This document shows positions 17,060-26,085 of a stretch of 64,000 bases of DNA, piece after piece. Source of the stretch: RGIG4608 sp045635885 (GTDB lineage: Bacteria > Bacillota > Clostridia > Oscillospirales > CAG-272); the NCBI GenBank assembly GCA_045635885.1, contig JAZTWO010000065.1:4360-68359 (forward strand), written 5' to 3'. Every line of letters begins with the position of its first letter. The stretch's first letter is position 1. The notes beneath the pieces were generated by a model. That model did no database searches. It saw nothing but the letters and a program-made list of their open reading frames with translations, and was not told where the DNA came from. The translations under genes and the position numbers were made by a program.

Positions 17060-17689
17060 ATGAAAAGTGGTATTATCGGTAAGAAGATCGGTATGACACA
17101 GATCTTCGACGAAATCGGAAACGTTATTCCGGTTACGGTAATCGAGGCAGGTCCCTGCGTAGTTGCGCAGAAGAAGACTGTCGAAAATGACGGTTATGAC
17201 GCCGTTCAGCTCGGTTTCATGGATGTTAAGGAAAAACACATGACAAAAGCAGAAAAAGGTCATTTTGAAAAAGCAGGCGTTCCTGCAAAGAAGCATCTTA
17301 AGGAATTCCGCCTTGACGATTGCGCATCTCTTAACCTTGGTGACGTTATCACTGTCGAAACCTTCGCCGCTGGTGAAAAAGTCGACGTTACAGGTATAAC
17401 AAAGGGTCATGGTTACACAGGTGCTATCAAGAGATGGAATCTTCATTTGCTTGGTCAGACTCACGGTATCGGTCCCATCCACCGTCAGTCCGGTTCTATG
17501 GGTGTTATCGACCCTGCCAGAATTTTCAAGAACAAGAAGATGGCTGGTCAATACGGTAATGAACAGGTAACTGTTTTGAATTTGAACGTTGTTAAGATTG
17601 ATGCTGAAAAGAATCTTATCGCTGTTAAGGGTGCTATTCCCGGTCCTAAGGGCGGTATCGTATTCGTTCGCACATCTTGCAAAGCATAA
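17060..17689 (+). CDS. rplC: 50S ribosomal protein L3
   Basis: The protein has 209 residues, starting at ATG 17060 behind AGGAGG. The N-terminal GIIGKKIGMTQIF is diagnostic. The central loop that reaches the peptidyl-transferase centre reads GYTGAIKRWNLH, where many bacteria have GFAGVMKRHGF; this RWN variant is familiar among Clostridia rather than a defect. GSMG and KKMAGQYG follow as expected. Confidence 0.98.
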   Translation: MKSGIIGKKIGMTQIFDEIGNVIPVTVIEAGPCVVAQKKTVENDGYDAVQLGFMDVKEKHMTKAEKGHFEKAGVPAKKHLKEFRLDDCASLNLGDVITVETFAAGEKVDVTGITKGHGYTGAIKRWNLHLLGQTHGIGPIHRQSGSMGVIDPARIFKNKKMAGQYGNEQVTVLNLNVVKIDAEKNLIAVKGAIPGPKGGIVFVRTSCKA

Positions 17690-17709
17690 GCGGAAGGAGG
17701 AACTGAATA

Positions 17710-18333
17710 ATGCCAAACGTAAAAGTTGTTAATATGGCAGGCAAAGAGGTTGGCGAAATCACATTGTCTGACGTTATTTTCGGAGCTGAAGTTAATGAAG
17801 CAGTTCTCCACGCTGCAGTAAGAGCGTTCCTTATGAATCAGAGACAGGGAACACAGTCCACTCTTACAAGAAGCGAAGTTTCCGGTGGCGGTAGAAAGCC
17901 TTGGAGACAGAAGGGTACAGGTAGAGCTCGTCAGGGTTCAACTCGTTCTCCTCAGTGGACACACGGTGGTATCGCTCTTGGTCCTAAGCCCAGAGATTAT
18001 CACATCGACATGAACAAGAAGACAAAGAGAGTTGCTCTTTACAGCGCATTGTCTGCTAAGGTTGCTGCTGGTGACCTCATCGTAGTTGACGACATCAAGG
18101 TTGAAGGCTACAAGACAAAGACTATCGTTAACATGCTTAACGCTATCGGTGCTGACAGAAAGGCACTCATCGTTCTTGATGCAGTTGATAACTGCGTAAT
18201 TAAGAGTGCAGCTAACATTCCCGGTGTTAAGACAACACTTGCTAACACAGTAAATGTTTATGACATTCTTAATGCAAACAAATTCGTTGTTTCAAAAGCA
18301 GCGGTTGCAAAACTTGAGGAGGTGTTCGCATAA
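17710..18333 (+). CDS. rplD: 50S ribosomal protein L4
   Basis: The protein has 207 residues. The extended loop into the exit tunnel is visible as GGGRKPWRQKGTGRARQGS (about residues 59-77). L4 is the classical repressor of S10 operons in proteobacteria and would be a candidate ligand of the long leader here. The stop codon overlaps the rplW start by one base (TAATG). Confidence 0.98.
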   Translation: MPNVKVVNMAGKEVGEITLSDVIFGAEVNEAVLHAAVRAFLMNQRQGTQSTLTRSEVSGGGRKPWRQKGTGRARQGSTRSPQWTHGGIALGPKPRDYHIDMNKKTKRVALYSALSAKVAAGDLIVVDDIKVEGYKTKTIVNMLNAIGADRKALIVLDAVDNCVIKSAANIPGVKTTLANTVNVYDILNANKFVVSKAAVAKLEEVFA

Positions 18334-18626
18334 TGAAAATGATTCAGGATATTATCGTTGCTCCCGTTATCACAGAAGCGAGCATGGACCGTATTGCAAA
18401 CAAGACATACACTTTCAAGGTTGCTAAAAACGCAACAAAGCCTGAGATTGCTCACGCTGTTGAAGTTATGTTCGGTGTAAAGGTTGATAAGGTTAACACC
18501 ATCAACGTTAAGAGAAAAGCGAAGAGACAGGGTTACACAAGCGGCTACACAGCAGCATGGAAGAAAGCTATCGTTACACTTAAGGCTGATTCCAAGACCA
18601 TTGAATTCTTCGAAGGTATGAACTAA
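18333..18626 (+). CDS. rplW: 50S ribosomal protein L23
   Basis: The protein has 97 residues, with IIVAPVITEAS near the N-terminus and FKVAKNATKPEIAHAVE after it. It forms the docking site for trigger factor and SRP at the tunnel exit. It overlaps rplD by one base, with GAGGAGG inside the rplD end. Confidence 0.98.
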   Translation: MKMIQDIIVAPVITEASMDRIANKTYTFKVAKNATKPEIAHAVEVMFGVKVDKVNTINVKRKAKRQGYTSGYTAAWKKAIVTLKADSKTIEFFEGMN

Positions 18627-18646
18627 TAGCAGGAGGATAGAGAAAA

Positions 18647-19480
18647 ATGCCTACAATTAAATATAAGCCTACGACTCCTGCCAGAAGAAATATGACTGTT
18701 CCGTCTTTCGACGAGATCACAAAGTTTTCTCCTGAAAAGAGTCTCATAGTTACAAAGAAAAAACACGCAGGTAGAAATAACCTCGGTAGAATTACTGTTC
18801 GTCACCACGGCGGCGGTAACAAAGTTAAGTACAGAATCATCGACTTTAAGCGTACAGACGCTACTGCTAACACAGTAATCGGTGTTGAGTACGACCCCAA
18901 CAGAAGCGCTTACATCGCTCTTCTTCAGAACGAAGCAGGCGACAAGAGCTACATCATTGCTCCTGTTGGTCTTACAGATGGCGACGTTGTTTACTCCGGC
19001 GCAGATGCAGATATCAAGCCCGGTAACACACTCCCCATTGCCAACATTCCGGTTGGTACATTCATTCACAATATCGAGCTTTACCCCGGTAAGGGCGCTC
19101 AGCTCGTTCGTTCAGCCGGTGCTGCTGCTCAGCTTGTTTCTAAGGACAACGGCAACATGGCACAGGTAAGACTTCCTTCCGGTGAAGTTCGTCTTATCCG
19201 TCTTGACTGCAAGGCAACTATCGGTCAGGTTGGTAACATTGAGCACGATACTGTTAAGATCGGTAAGGCAGGTAAGACAAGACATATGGGTATCCGTCCC
19301 ACAGTTCGTGGTTCTGTAATGAACCCCTGTGATCACCCTCACGGTGGTGGTGAAGGTCGTTCTCCCATCGGTCGTCCTTCTCCTGTTACTCCTTGGGGTA
19401 AACCTGCTCTTGGTTATAAGACAAGAAACAAGAAGGCAAGAACAAACAAATTCATCGTAAAACGCAGAAACGATAGATAA
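18647..19480 (+). CDS. rplB: 50S ribosomal protein L2
   Basis: The protein has 277 residues. Hallmarks are NNLGRITVRHHGGGNK (about 46-61) and DHPHGGGEGRSPIGR (about 228-242), the latter holding the conserved histidine of the peptidyl-transferase region. An AGGAGG ribosome site and normal length are present. Confidence 0.99.
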   Translation: MPTIKYKPTTPARRNMTVPSFDEITKFSPEKSLIVTKKKHAGRNNLGRITVRHHGGGNKVKYRIIDFKRTDATANTVIGVEYDPNRSAYIALLQNEAGDKSYIIAPVGLTDGDVVYSGADADIKPGNTLPIANIPVGTFIHNIELYPGKGAQLVRSAGAAAQLVSKDNGNMAQVRLPSGEVRLIRLDCKATIGQVGNIEHDTVKIGKAGKTRHMGIRPTVRGSVMNPCDHPHGGGEGRSPIGRPSPVTPWGKPALGYKTRNKKARTNKFIVKRRNDR

Positions 19481-19494
19481 GGAGGGAATATAAT

Positions 19495-19776
19495 ATGAGC
19501 AGAAGTTTGAAGAAAGCACCTTTCGTAGAAGAAAAGCTCTACGCAAGAATTTGTGCAATGAACGAAAAGAACGAAAAGAAAGTTCTTAAGACATGGTCTC
19601 GTGCTTCAACAATATTCCCTGAATTTGTTGGACACACAATCGCAGTTCACGACGGTCGTAAGCACGTTCCCGTATACGTAACTGAAGATATGGTTGGACA
19701 TAAGCTTGGTGAATTTGCTCCCACAAGAACCTTTAAGGGTCATGCAGGATCAAAGACATCTAACAATGGTAAATAA
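19495..19776 (+). CDS. rpsS: 30S ribosomal protein S19
   Basis: The protein has 93 residues: RSLKKAPFVEEKL at the N-terminus, STIFPEFVGHTIAVHDGRKH in the middle, and GEFAPTRTFKGH at the end. It contacts the head of the 30S subunit with S13. Confidence 0.98.
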   Translation: MSRSLKKAPFVEEKLYARICAMNEKNEKKVLKTWSRASTIFPEFVGHTIAVHDGRKHVPVYVTEDMVGHKLGEFAPTRTFKGHAGSKTSNNGK

Positions 19777-19793
19777 TAGAGGAGGAAGTTTCA

Positions 19794-20138
19794 ATGGAAA
19801 ATAATGTAGCAAAAGCTCATCTTAAATATGCAAGAATTTCCCCTCGTAAGGTAAAGATCGTTCTTGACCTCATCAGAGGCAAGGATGCAGGTGTTGCAAT
19901 GGGTATTCTTAAGAATACTAACAAGAGCGCGTCTGAATACCTTGTAAAGTTGTTGGGAAGCGCTATTGCAAATGCAGAGCACAACAATCATATGGATCCT
20001 TCAAAACTCTACGTTGCTGAATGCTTCGTTTGCCCCGGTCCTACTCTTAAGAGAATTATGCCCAGAGCAAAGGGAAGCGCAGACAGAATTTTGAAGAGAA
20101 CTAGCCACGTTACTATCGTGGTTAAAGAAAGAGTCTAA
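19794..20138 (+). CDS. rplV: 50S ribosomal protein L22
   Basis: The protein has 114 residues; AKYARISPRKV-type start (HLKYARISPRKVKIVLDLIRG) and the C-terminal beta-hairpin PTLKRIMPRAKGSADRI that lines the exit tunnel and is a site of macrolide resistance changes. No such change can be judged here. Confidence 0.98.
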   Translation: MENNVAKAHLKYARISPRKVKIVLDLIRGKDAGVAMGILKNTNKSASEYLVKLLGSAIANAEHNNHMDPSKLYVAECFVCPGPTLKRIMPRAKGSADRILKRTSHVTIVVKERV

Positions 20139-20154
20139 ATAGGAGGTAGCTAAA

Positions 20155-20925
20155 ATGGGTCAAAAGGTTAATCCCCACGGTTTGCGTGTGGGCGTAATTA
20201 AGAACTGGGATTCAAGATGGTTCGCAAAAGACGAAGTTTTTGGCGACACTCTTGTTTCCGACTATAACATCAGAGAATATCTCAAGAATGAACTCCAGAA
20301 GGCAGGCGTTCCTAAGATTGAAATCGAACGTGACAGCCACAGAGTTAGAGTATTCATCCACTGTGCTAAGCCCGGTCTTGTAATTGGCCGCGGTGGCGAA
20401 CAGATCGAAAAATATAAAGCTCAGCTTGAAAAAATGGTAGGTATGCCCGTTGCTCTCAACGTTGTTGAAGTTAAGCAGCCCGACCTCAACGCTCAGCTTG
20501 TTGCTGAGAACATTTCAGCTCAGCTTGAAAACCGTGTGGCATTCCGCCGCGCAATGAAAATGGCGATTCGTAACACAATGCGTCTTGGTGCAAAGGGTAT
20601 TAAGATCACTTGCTCAGGCCGTCTTGGTGGCGCAGAAATCGCAAGAGCAGAACACTACCATGAAGGTACTATTCCGCTTCAGACTCTCAGAGCTGACATC
20701 GACTACGGCTTCTGGGAAGCAAACACAACTTACGGTAAGATCGGCGTTAAAGTATGGATTTACAGAGGCGAAGTTCTTTCCGAAGTTAACCGCCCTGCTG
20801 TAAAGAACACTCGTGGTGACCGTCCTGCTCGCAGAGACAACAGAAACGGTGATCGCAAGCCCAGAAACAACAACAGAGGCGAAAGAACTCCCAGAGAAGG
20901 AGGACGCAAAAATGTTAATGCCTAA
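20155..20925 (+). CDS. rpsC: 30S ribosomal protein S3
   Basis: The protein has 256 residues. It opens with GQKVNPHGLRVGVIKNWDSR, and the KH domain carries GLVIGRGGEQIEKYK. After the S3 C-terminal domain a disordered Arg/Asn/Asp-rich tail of about 35 residues (about 221-256) is added, richer in charge than the usual end. The 3' end overlaps rplP by 14 bases. Confidence 0.98.
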   Translation: MGQKVNPHGLRVGVIKNWDSRWFAKDEVFGDTLVSDYNIREYLKNELQKAGVPKIEIERDSHRVRVFIHCAKPGLVIGRGGEQIEKYKAQLEKMVGMPVALNVVEVKQPDLNAQLVAENISAQLENRVAFRRAMKMAIRNTMRLGAKGIKITCSGRLGGAEIARAEHYHEGTIPLQTLRADIDYGFWEANTTYGKIGVKVWIYRGEVLSEVNRPAVKNTRGDRPARRDNRNGDRKPRNNNRGERTPREGGRKNVNA

Positions 20926-21328
20926 AAGAGTGAAATTCCGTCGCGTACAGCGCGGAAGACTTAAGGGTAAGGCTAGCCGCGGTAACACAGTTACTAACGG
21001 TCAGTATGGTCTTCAGGCCCTTGAGCCCGCTTGGATTACAAGCAACCAGATTGAAGCTGCCCGTATCGCTATGACACGTTACATCAAGCGTGGTGGTCAG
21101 GTTTGGATTAAGATTTTCCCTGATAAGCCCATCACAGAAAAGCCTGCTGAAACTCGAATGGGTTCCGGTAAGGGTTCACCTGAGTATTGGGTAGCAGTAG
21201 TTAAGCCCGGTAGAGTTATGTTTGAAATGGACGGAGTTGCTGAAGACGTTGCTAAAGAAGCTATGCGTCTTGCATCTCACAAGCTCCCCATCAAATGTAA
21301 GTTCGTAGTTAGAGAAGAGGAGGTATAA
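20912..21328 (+). CDS. rplP: 50S ribosomal protein L16
   Basis: The protein has 138 residues starting MLMPKRVKFR at ATG 20912, seven bases after AGGAGG, inside the rpsC 3' end. A second ATG two codons on could also serve. RGGQVWIKIFPDKPITEKPAETRMG and GSPEYWVAVVKPG are diagnostic. L16 helps position the acceptor stem of tRNA. Confidence 0.97.
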   Translation: MLMPKRVKFRRVQRGRLKGKASRGNTVTNGQYGLQALEPAWITSNQIEAARIAMTRYIKRGGQVWIKIFPDKPITEKPAETRMGSGKGSPEYWVAVVKPGRVMFEMDGVAEDVAKEAMRLASHKLPIKCKFVVREEEV

Positions 21329-21331
21329 GCC

Positions 21332-21520
21332 GTGAAAGCTTCAGAAATCAGAAATATGACAACAGAACAGCTTGAAGCTAAGCTTAAAGAGCTTAAGGAC
21401 GAGCTTTTCAGACTCCGCTTCCAGAATGCGATCCGTCAGCTTGACAACCCCCACAGAATCTCTGACGTTAAGAAGGACATCGCTCGTGTAATGACAGTTC
21501 TTCAAGAGAAGAATGCTTAA
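21332..21520 (+). CDS. rpmC: 50S ribosomal protein L29
   Basis: The protein has 62 residues in a helical hairpin (MTTEQLEAKLKELKDELFRLRFQ). It begins with GTG behind GAGGAGG, only three bases after rplP. L29 lies at the tunnel exit. Confidence 0.97.
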   Translation: MKASEIRNMTTEQLEAKLKELKDELFRLRFQNAIRQLDNPHRISDVKKDIARVMTVLQEKNA

Positions 21521-21533
21521 GGAGGAATGAGTC

Positions 21534-21791
21534 ATGACAGAAAGAAACCTTAGAAAAACTAGAGTTGGTATTGTTGTTAGCAACAAGATGGACAAGACAA
21601 TCGTAGTTGCAGTGCAGGATAACGTTAAGCACCCCATCTACGGTAAGATCATTAAGAGAACTTTGAAGCTCCATGCACATGATGAAGAAAACACATGTAA
21701 CATTGGCGACAAGGTTGAAGTAATGGAAACAAGACCTCTTTCCAAGACAAAGAGATGGAGACTTGTTGAAATTATTGAAAGAGCTAAATAA
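21534..21791 (+). CDS. rpsQ: 30S ribosomal protein S17
   Basis: The protein has 85 residues with the OB fold: RKTRVGIVVSNKMDKTIVVAV and HPIYGKIIKRT. A 91-base gap follows before rplN. Confidence 0.98.
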   Translation: MTERNLRKTRVGIVVSNKMDKTIVVAVQDNVKHPIYGKIIKRTLKLHAHDEENTCNIGDKVEVMETRPLSKTKRWRLVEIIERAK

Positions 21792-21882
21792 TTTAGCCCT
21801 TTATTCATTAGTTAATTTTAATCATAATCGCGAAATTATAGTAGGTACGACTTGATCGTATTGAAAACAGGAGGAACGCAAA

Positions 21883-22251
21883 ATGATTCAGCAACAAACA
21901 GTGTTGAAAGTAGCCGATAACACAGGCGCTAAAGAGATCATGTGCATTCGAGTACTTGGCGGTACAGCTCGCAGATATGCAAATATCGGTGACGTTATCG
22001 TTGCGTGCGTTAAGAAGGCAGCTCCCGGCGGCGTTGTTAAAAAAGGCGAAGTAGTTAAAGCAGTAGTAGTAAGAAGCAAAAAAGGTCTTAAGAGAGCTGA
22101 TGGTTCTTACATTAAGTTTGATGAAAACTCTGCAGTTATCATCAAAGAAGACAAAAACCCCAAGGGTACTCGTATCTTTGGCCCAGTAGCAAGAGAGCTT
22201 CGTGAAAAGGATTACCTTAAGATTCTCTCTCTCGCTCCTGAAGTACTTTAA
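21883..22251 (+). CDS. rplN: 50S ribosomal protein L14
   Basis: The protein has 122 residues: MIQQQTVLKVADNTGAKEIM at the N-terminus and GTRIFGPVARELR near the end, both diagnostic. It binds RsfS in subunit silencing. Confidence 0.98.
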   Translation: MIQQQTVLKVADNTGAKEIMCIRVLGGTARRYANIGDVIVACVKKAAPGGVVKKGEVVKAVVVRSKKGLKRADGSYIKFDENSAVIIKEDKNPKGTRIFGPVARELREKDYLKILSLAPEVL

Positions 22252-22268
22252 TTTGGAGGTATTGCGAA

Positions 22269-22583
22269 ATGGCAAAGTTGCACGTTAAAACAGACGATAC
22301 AGTAGTAGTACTTTCCGGTGACTCCAAGGGCGTTAAGGGTAAGGTTATCGACGTATCCATTAAGGAAGGCAAGGTATTGGTAGAGGGCGCTAATATCGTT
22401 CACAAGCACGTTAAGCCCAGAAAACAGGGAGAAACAGGCGGTATCGTTGATACTGAAGGCGCAATCTATGCGTCCAAGGTTGCTCTCTATTGCCCCAAGT
22501 GCGATAAGGGTGTTAGAGTTAAACACCAGATCGTAGATGGCAAAAAGGTTCGCGTTTGCGCTAAATGCGGCGCACAGCTTTGA
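22269..22583 (+). CDS. rplX: 50S ribosomal protein L24
   Basis: The protein has 104 residues with the KOW motif VLSGDSKGVKGKV at about 15-27. The C-terminus keeps a zinc-knuckle pair, CPKC and CAKCG, seen in part of the Firmicutes. It starts the assembly of the 50S subunit. Confidence 0.97.
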   Translation: MAKLHVKTDDTVVVLSGDSKGVKGKVIDVSIKEGKVLVEGANIVHKHVKPRKQGETGGIVDTEGAIYASKVALYCPKCDKGVRVKHQIVDGKKVRVCAKCGAQL

Positions 22584-22600
22584 TAAGGAGGTAGCAAGAA

Positions 22601-23143
22601 ATGGCAAGACTTAGAGAAATGTACAAAGCCGAGGTTGCTCCCGCTCTTATGCAGAAATTTGAGTACTCTAGCGTAATGCAGATCCCCAAGCTTGATAAGA
22701 TCGTTATCAACGTTGGTGTAGGCGACGCTAAGGACAATTCCAAGGCTATTGAAAACGTAATCAATGATATTACAAAGATTTCCGGTCAGAAGGCAGTTCC
22801 CACATACGCTAAGAAGTCCGTTGCGAACTTCAAGCTTCGTCAGGGAATGAAGATCGGTGTTAAGGTTACACTTAGAGGCGACAAGATGTATGAGTTCCTT
22901 GATAGACTCTTCAACTTCTCTCTTCCCAGAGTTCGTGACTTTAAGGGTATCAATCCCAATGCTTTCGACGGTAGAGGTAACTATGCGCTCGGTCTTAAAG
23001 AGCAGCTTATCTTCCCCGAAATCGAATACGATAAGGTTGAAAAAATTCGCGGTATGGACATCTGCTTTGTAACAACCGCTAACACAGACGAAGAAGCAAG
23101 AGAGCTCCTTAAGCTTATGGGCGCTCCCTTTGCAAAGAACTAA
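22601..23143 (+). CDS. rplE: 50S ribosomal protein L5
   Basis: The protein has 180 residues: SVMQIPKLDKIVINVGVG, GQKAVPTYAKKSVANFKLR and FPEIEYDKVEKIRGMDI are diagnostic. It binds 5S rRNA. Confidence 0.98.
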   Translation: MARLREMYKAEVAPALMQKFEYSSVMQIPKLDKIVINVGVGDAKDNSKAIENVINDITKISGQKAVPTYAKKSVANFKLRQGMKIGVKVTLRGDKMYEFLDRLFNFSLPRVRDFKGINPNAFDGRGNYALGLKEQLIFPEIEYDKVEKIRGMDICFVTTANTDEEARELLKLMGAPFAKN

Positions 23144-23157
23144 GGAGGTAGCACAAA

Positions 23158-23343
23158 ATGGCAAAGAAAGCTATGATTCTTAAGCAGCAGAAGACACAGA
23201 AGTACTCCACTCGTGAGTACAACCGTTGCAAGATCTGCGGTCGTCCCCACGCTTACCTTCGTAAGTTCGGTATCTGCCGTATCTGCTTCCGTGAACTCGC
23301 TTACAAGGGCGAAATTCCCGGCGTAAGAAAGGCAAGCTGGTAA
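23158..23343 (+). CDS. rpsZ: 30S ribosomal protein S14, zinc-binding type
   Basis: The protein has 61 residues, the short type Z form with CxxC pairs at Cys24/Cys27 and Cys40/Cys43, which hold zinc. This is the ancestral form and is not the zinc-independent long paralogue. Confidence 0.98.
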   Translation: MAKKAMILKQQKTQKYSTREYNRCKICGRPHAYLRKFGICRICFRELAYKGEIPGVRKASW

Positions 23344-23527
23344 TACAGCAAACATTCGTTAAACACTTTCACTCAAGCATTTTTGCTTGAGTGGGGGTTA
23401 TTGGATAAACTCCAACATATCGGAAGGAATGCAAAGCAATTTTTGCGCATTTACCACCGATACGCCGCCGATCTAACTCAGTTTGGCAGCAAGAAAATTT
23501 TACTTGCATATAAGGAGGATAAAAATT
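23344..23527 (+). promoter_or_regulatory. 184-base gap with perfect stem-loop inside the spc operon
   Basis: The longest gap within the ribosomal genes holds a 10-bp perfect stem CACTCAAGCA/TGCTTGAGTG (23370-23393) with a TTTT loop. No T run follows, so it is unlikely to be a full terminator; RNA processing, stability or S8-type autoregulation are possible. Confidence 0.5.
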
Positions 23528-23926
23528 ATGCAAATGTCAGACGTTATTGCAGACATGCTGACTAGAATCAGAAATGCAAATGATGCGAAGCACGCAACAG
23601 TTGACATTCCTGCTTCTAACATGAAAAAGTCAATCGCAGACATTCTCGTTGAAGAGGGCTATGTTAAGGGCTATCAGGTAATCGAGGATGGCAAGCAGGG
23701 TATCATCAGAGTTACTCTTAAGTATACTCCTGCAAAACAGAAGGTTATTCGTGGCATTCGCCGTGTTTCTAAGCCCGGTCTTAGAATCTACGCAGGTTAC
23801 GAAGATATGCCTAAGGTAATGAACGGCCTTGGAACAGTTATCGTTTCAACTTCTAAGGGTCTTATGACAGATAAGAAGGCAAGAGCCGAAAAAATTGGTG
23901 GCGAAATTATCGCCTTCGTATGGTAA
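23528..23926 (+). CDS. rpsH: 30S ribosomal protein S8
   Basis: The protein has 132 residues, starting MQMSDVIADMLTRIRNAN at ATG 23528 behind AAGGAGG. The C-terminal STSKGLMTDKKARAEKIGGE is diagnostic. S8 is the autoregulator of the spc operon in other bacteria. Confidence 0.98.
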   Translation: MQMSDVIADMLTRIRNANDAKHATVDIPASNMKKSIADILVEEGYVKGYQVIEDGKQGIIRVTLKYTPAKQKVIRGIRRVSKPGLRIYAGYEDMPKVMNGLGTVIVSTSKGLMTDKKARAEKIGGEIIAFVW

Positions 23927-23942
23927 TAGGAGGTAACTGAAA

Positions 23943-24482
23943 ATGTCAAGAATTGGAAGAATGCCTATTACAGTTCCCGCTGGTGTTACAGTAACTGTTG
24001 GCGAAAACAACGTTGTAACAGTTAAGGGTCCTAAGGGAACACTTGAACAGCAGCTCAGCAGCCGCATGACAATCGCTCAGAACGGCAATGAGATTGTTGT
24101 AACTCGTCCTACAGACGAAAAGGAAGACAGAAGCCTTCACGGCCTCACAAGAGCTCTTCTTAATAACATGGTTGTTGGTGTATCTAACGGTTACTCCAAG
24201 AAGCTTGAGGTTGTTGGTGTAGGTTATAAGGTAGCTATGCAGGGAACAAAGCTTGTTCTTAACCTTGGTTACTCTCACCCCATTCACATCGAACAGCCCG
24301 CTGATCTTAAGATCGAAACACCTGATGCAAACACAATCATCGTAAGTGGCGCTGATAAGCAGGCTGTAGGTCAGCTCGCAGCAGTTATCAGAAGTAAGAG
24401 ACCTCCCGAACCCTATCATGGCAAGGGTGTTAAATACTCTGATGAATATATTCGCCGTAAGGCCGGTAAGACCGGTAAATAA
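23943..24482 (+). CDS. rplF: 50S ribosomal protein L6
   Basis: The protein has 179 residues: SRIGRMPITVPAGVTV at the start and EPYHGKGVKYSDEYIRRKAGK at the end, near the factor-binding site. Confidence 0.98.
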   Translation: MSRIGRMPITVPAGVTVTVGENNVVTVKGPKGTLEQQLSSRMTIAQNGNEIVVTRPTDEKEDRSLHGLTRALLNNMVVGVSNGYSKKLEVVGVGYKVAMQGTKLVLNLGYSHPIHIEQPADLKIETPDANTIIVSGADKQAVGQLAAVIRSKRPPEPYHGKGVKYSDEYIRRKAGKTGK

Positions 24483-24500
24483 TGAAAGGAGTGGAGAACA

Positions 24501-24860
24501 ATGGTATCAAGAAAAGATAGAAACCAAGCTCGTCTTAAGAGACATAGAAGAGTTAGAGCAAAAATCTCCGGAACAGCAGCTCGTCCTCGTTTGGCAGTTT
24601 ACCGTTCCAATGCTAACATCGTTGCACAGATCATTGACGACGTTGCAGGCGTAACATTAGTATCCGCTTCCACACTCGAAAAGGATTTCGAGGGTAACGG
24701 CGGCAACAAGGTTGCAGCAAGAGCAGTTGGTAAGACAATTGCTGAAAGAGCAACCGCTAAGGGTATCACCGAAGTTGTATTCGACAGAGGCGGCTATCTT
24801 TATCACGGACGTGTATCGGAATTGGCTGAAGGCGCTAGAGAAGGCGGCTTGAAGTTCTAA
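24501..24860 (+). CDS. rplR: 50S ribosomal protein L18
   Basis: The protein has 119 residues: RKDRNQARLKRHRRVRAKISG, RPRLAVYRSNANIVAQIIDD and VFDRGGYLYHGRVSELAEGAR. It binds 5S rRNA with L5. Confidence 0.98.
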   Translation: MVSRKDRNQARLKRHRRVRAKISGTAARPRLAVYRSNANIVAQIIDDVAGVTLVSASTLEKDFEGNGGNKVAARAVGKTIAERATAKGITEVVFDRGGYLYHGRVSELAEGAREGGLKF

Positions 24861-24937
24861 TCCAAATTGGATTAGTCCGGTTTGTACACTGTTCAAAACA
24901 ATTAATATTATTTGAACATTTGAAAGAGGAAAATAAC

Positions 24938-25441
24938 ATGGCTAACAAAATCAATCCCGCAGAGCTTGATCTTAAAGAACAGCTCGTTGCATTGAACCGT
25001 GTTTCCAAGACCGTTAAAGGTGGACGTATTGCTCGTTTTGCAGCACTTATGGTTGTAGGTGACGAAAACGGACACGTAGGTGTTGGACTTGGTAAGGCAG
25101 CTGAAGTACCTGAAGCAATCCGCAAGGGTATTGAAGATGCTAAGAAAAATATGATTGAAGTTTCCCTTAAGGGTTCTACAATCCCCCACGAAGTTACCGG
25201 CGTATTCGGTGCAGGTAAGGTGCTTCTTAAGCCCGCTGCTCCCGGTACAGGTATTATCGCCGGTGGCAAAGTAAGAATGGTGCTTGAGCTTGCAGGTATT
25301 AAGAACATTCGTGCTAAGTGCTTGCGCTCAAATAATCCCACAAACGTTGTAAAAGCAACTATGGAGGGCCTTAAGGAACTCCGTACAGCTGAAGAAGTAG
25401 CGAAGCTTCGTGAACTCAGCGTTGAACAGGTTGAAGGTTAA
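24938..25441 (+). CDS. rpsE: 30S ribosomal protein S5
   Basis: The protein has 167 residues, starting MANKINPAELDLKEQ at ATG 24938 behind GAAAGAGG. RVSKTVKGGRIARFAALMVVG and the C-terminal GIKNIRAKCLRSNNPTNVVKA mark the family. A six-codon upstream extension of the frame is rejected for lack of a ribosome site. Confidence 0.98.
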   Translation: MANKINPAELDLKEQLVALNRVSKTVKGGRIARFAALMVVGDENGHVGVGLGKAAEVPEAIRKGIEDAKKNMIEVSLKGSTIPHEVTGVFGAGKVLLKPAAPGTGIIAGGKVRMVLELAGIKNIRAKCLRSNNPTNVVKATMEGLKELRTAEEVAKLRELSVEQVEG

Positions 25442-25455
25442 GGAGGAGTATAACA

Positions 25456-25629
25456 ATGAAAAAAGTAACACTCGTCAAGAGCCTTATCGGAACACTTCCG
25501 AATCAGAAAGCTACAGCAGAATCTCTTGGTCTTAAGAAGATCGGTAACTTTATCGTTCACGAAGACAACGCTGTTTTGGCTGGTAAAATCAAAGTGATTT
25601 CCCACCTTGTTAAAGTTGAAAACGTATAA
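25456..25629 (+). CDS. rpmD: 50S ribosomal protein L30
   Basis: A 57-residue protein between rpsE and rplO, where L30 always lies. It reads MKKVTLVKSLIGTLPNQKAT..., ends HLVKVENV, and has AAGGAGGAG before ATG. Length and motif (GTLPNQKATAESLGLKKIG) match L30. Confidence 0.95.
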   Translation: MKKVTLVKSLIGTLPNQKATAESLGLKKIGNFIVHEDNAVLAGKIKVISHLVKVENV

Positions 25630-25643
25630 GGAGGAAAAAGACA

Positions 25644-26084
25644 ATGAAACTTCATGAACTTTCACCCGCTGCAGGTTCTACAAGAAACGTATACAGAAAG
25701 GGCCGTGGCCCTGCATCTGGTAACGGTAAGACTGCAGGTAAGGGACACAAGGGTCAGAACGCTCGTTCAGGCGGCGGTGTAAGACCCGGATTTGAAGGCG
25801 GTCAGATCCCGCTTTACAGAAAGCTTCCCAAGAGAGGCTTTAACAACAAATTCGCTACTAACTACGTTATCGTTAACGTAAGCGCACTTAACGTTTTTGA
25901 AAACGGCGCAGTAGTTGACACACAGGCACTCCTTGACAAGAGAATTATCCGCAAGACACTTGACGGAGTTAAGGTTCTTGGCAACGGTGAGCTTACAAAA
26001 TCATTAACTGTAAAAGCAAACATCTTTTCCGCAACAGCTAAAGAAAAGATAGAAGCAGCAGGCGGAAAGACAGAGGTGGTATAA
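25644..26084 (+). CDS. rplO: 50S ribosomal protein L15
   Basis: The protein has 146 residues with the long N-terminal extension rich in Gly, Arg and Lys (GRGPASGNGKTAGKGHKGQNA) and GFEGGQIPLYRKLPKRGF. It ends two bases before secY. Confidence 0.98.
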   Translation: MKLHELSPAAGSTRNVYRKGRGPASGNGKTAGKGHKGQNARSGGGVRPGFEGGQIPLYRKLPKRGFNNKFATNYVIVNVSALNVFENGAVVDTQALLDKRIIRKTLDGVKVLGNGELTKSLTVKANIFSATAKEKIEAAGGKTEVV

Positions 26085-26085
26085 G

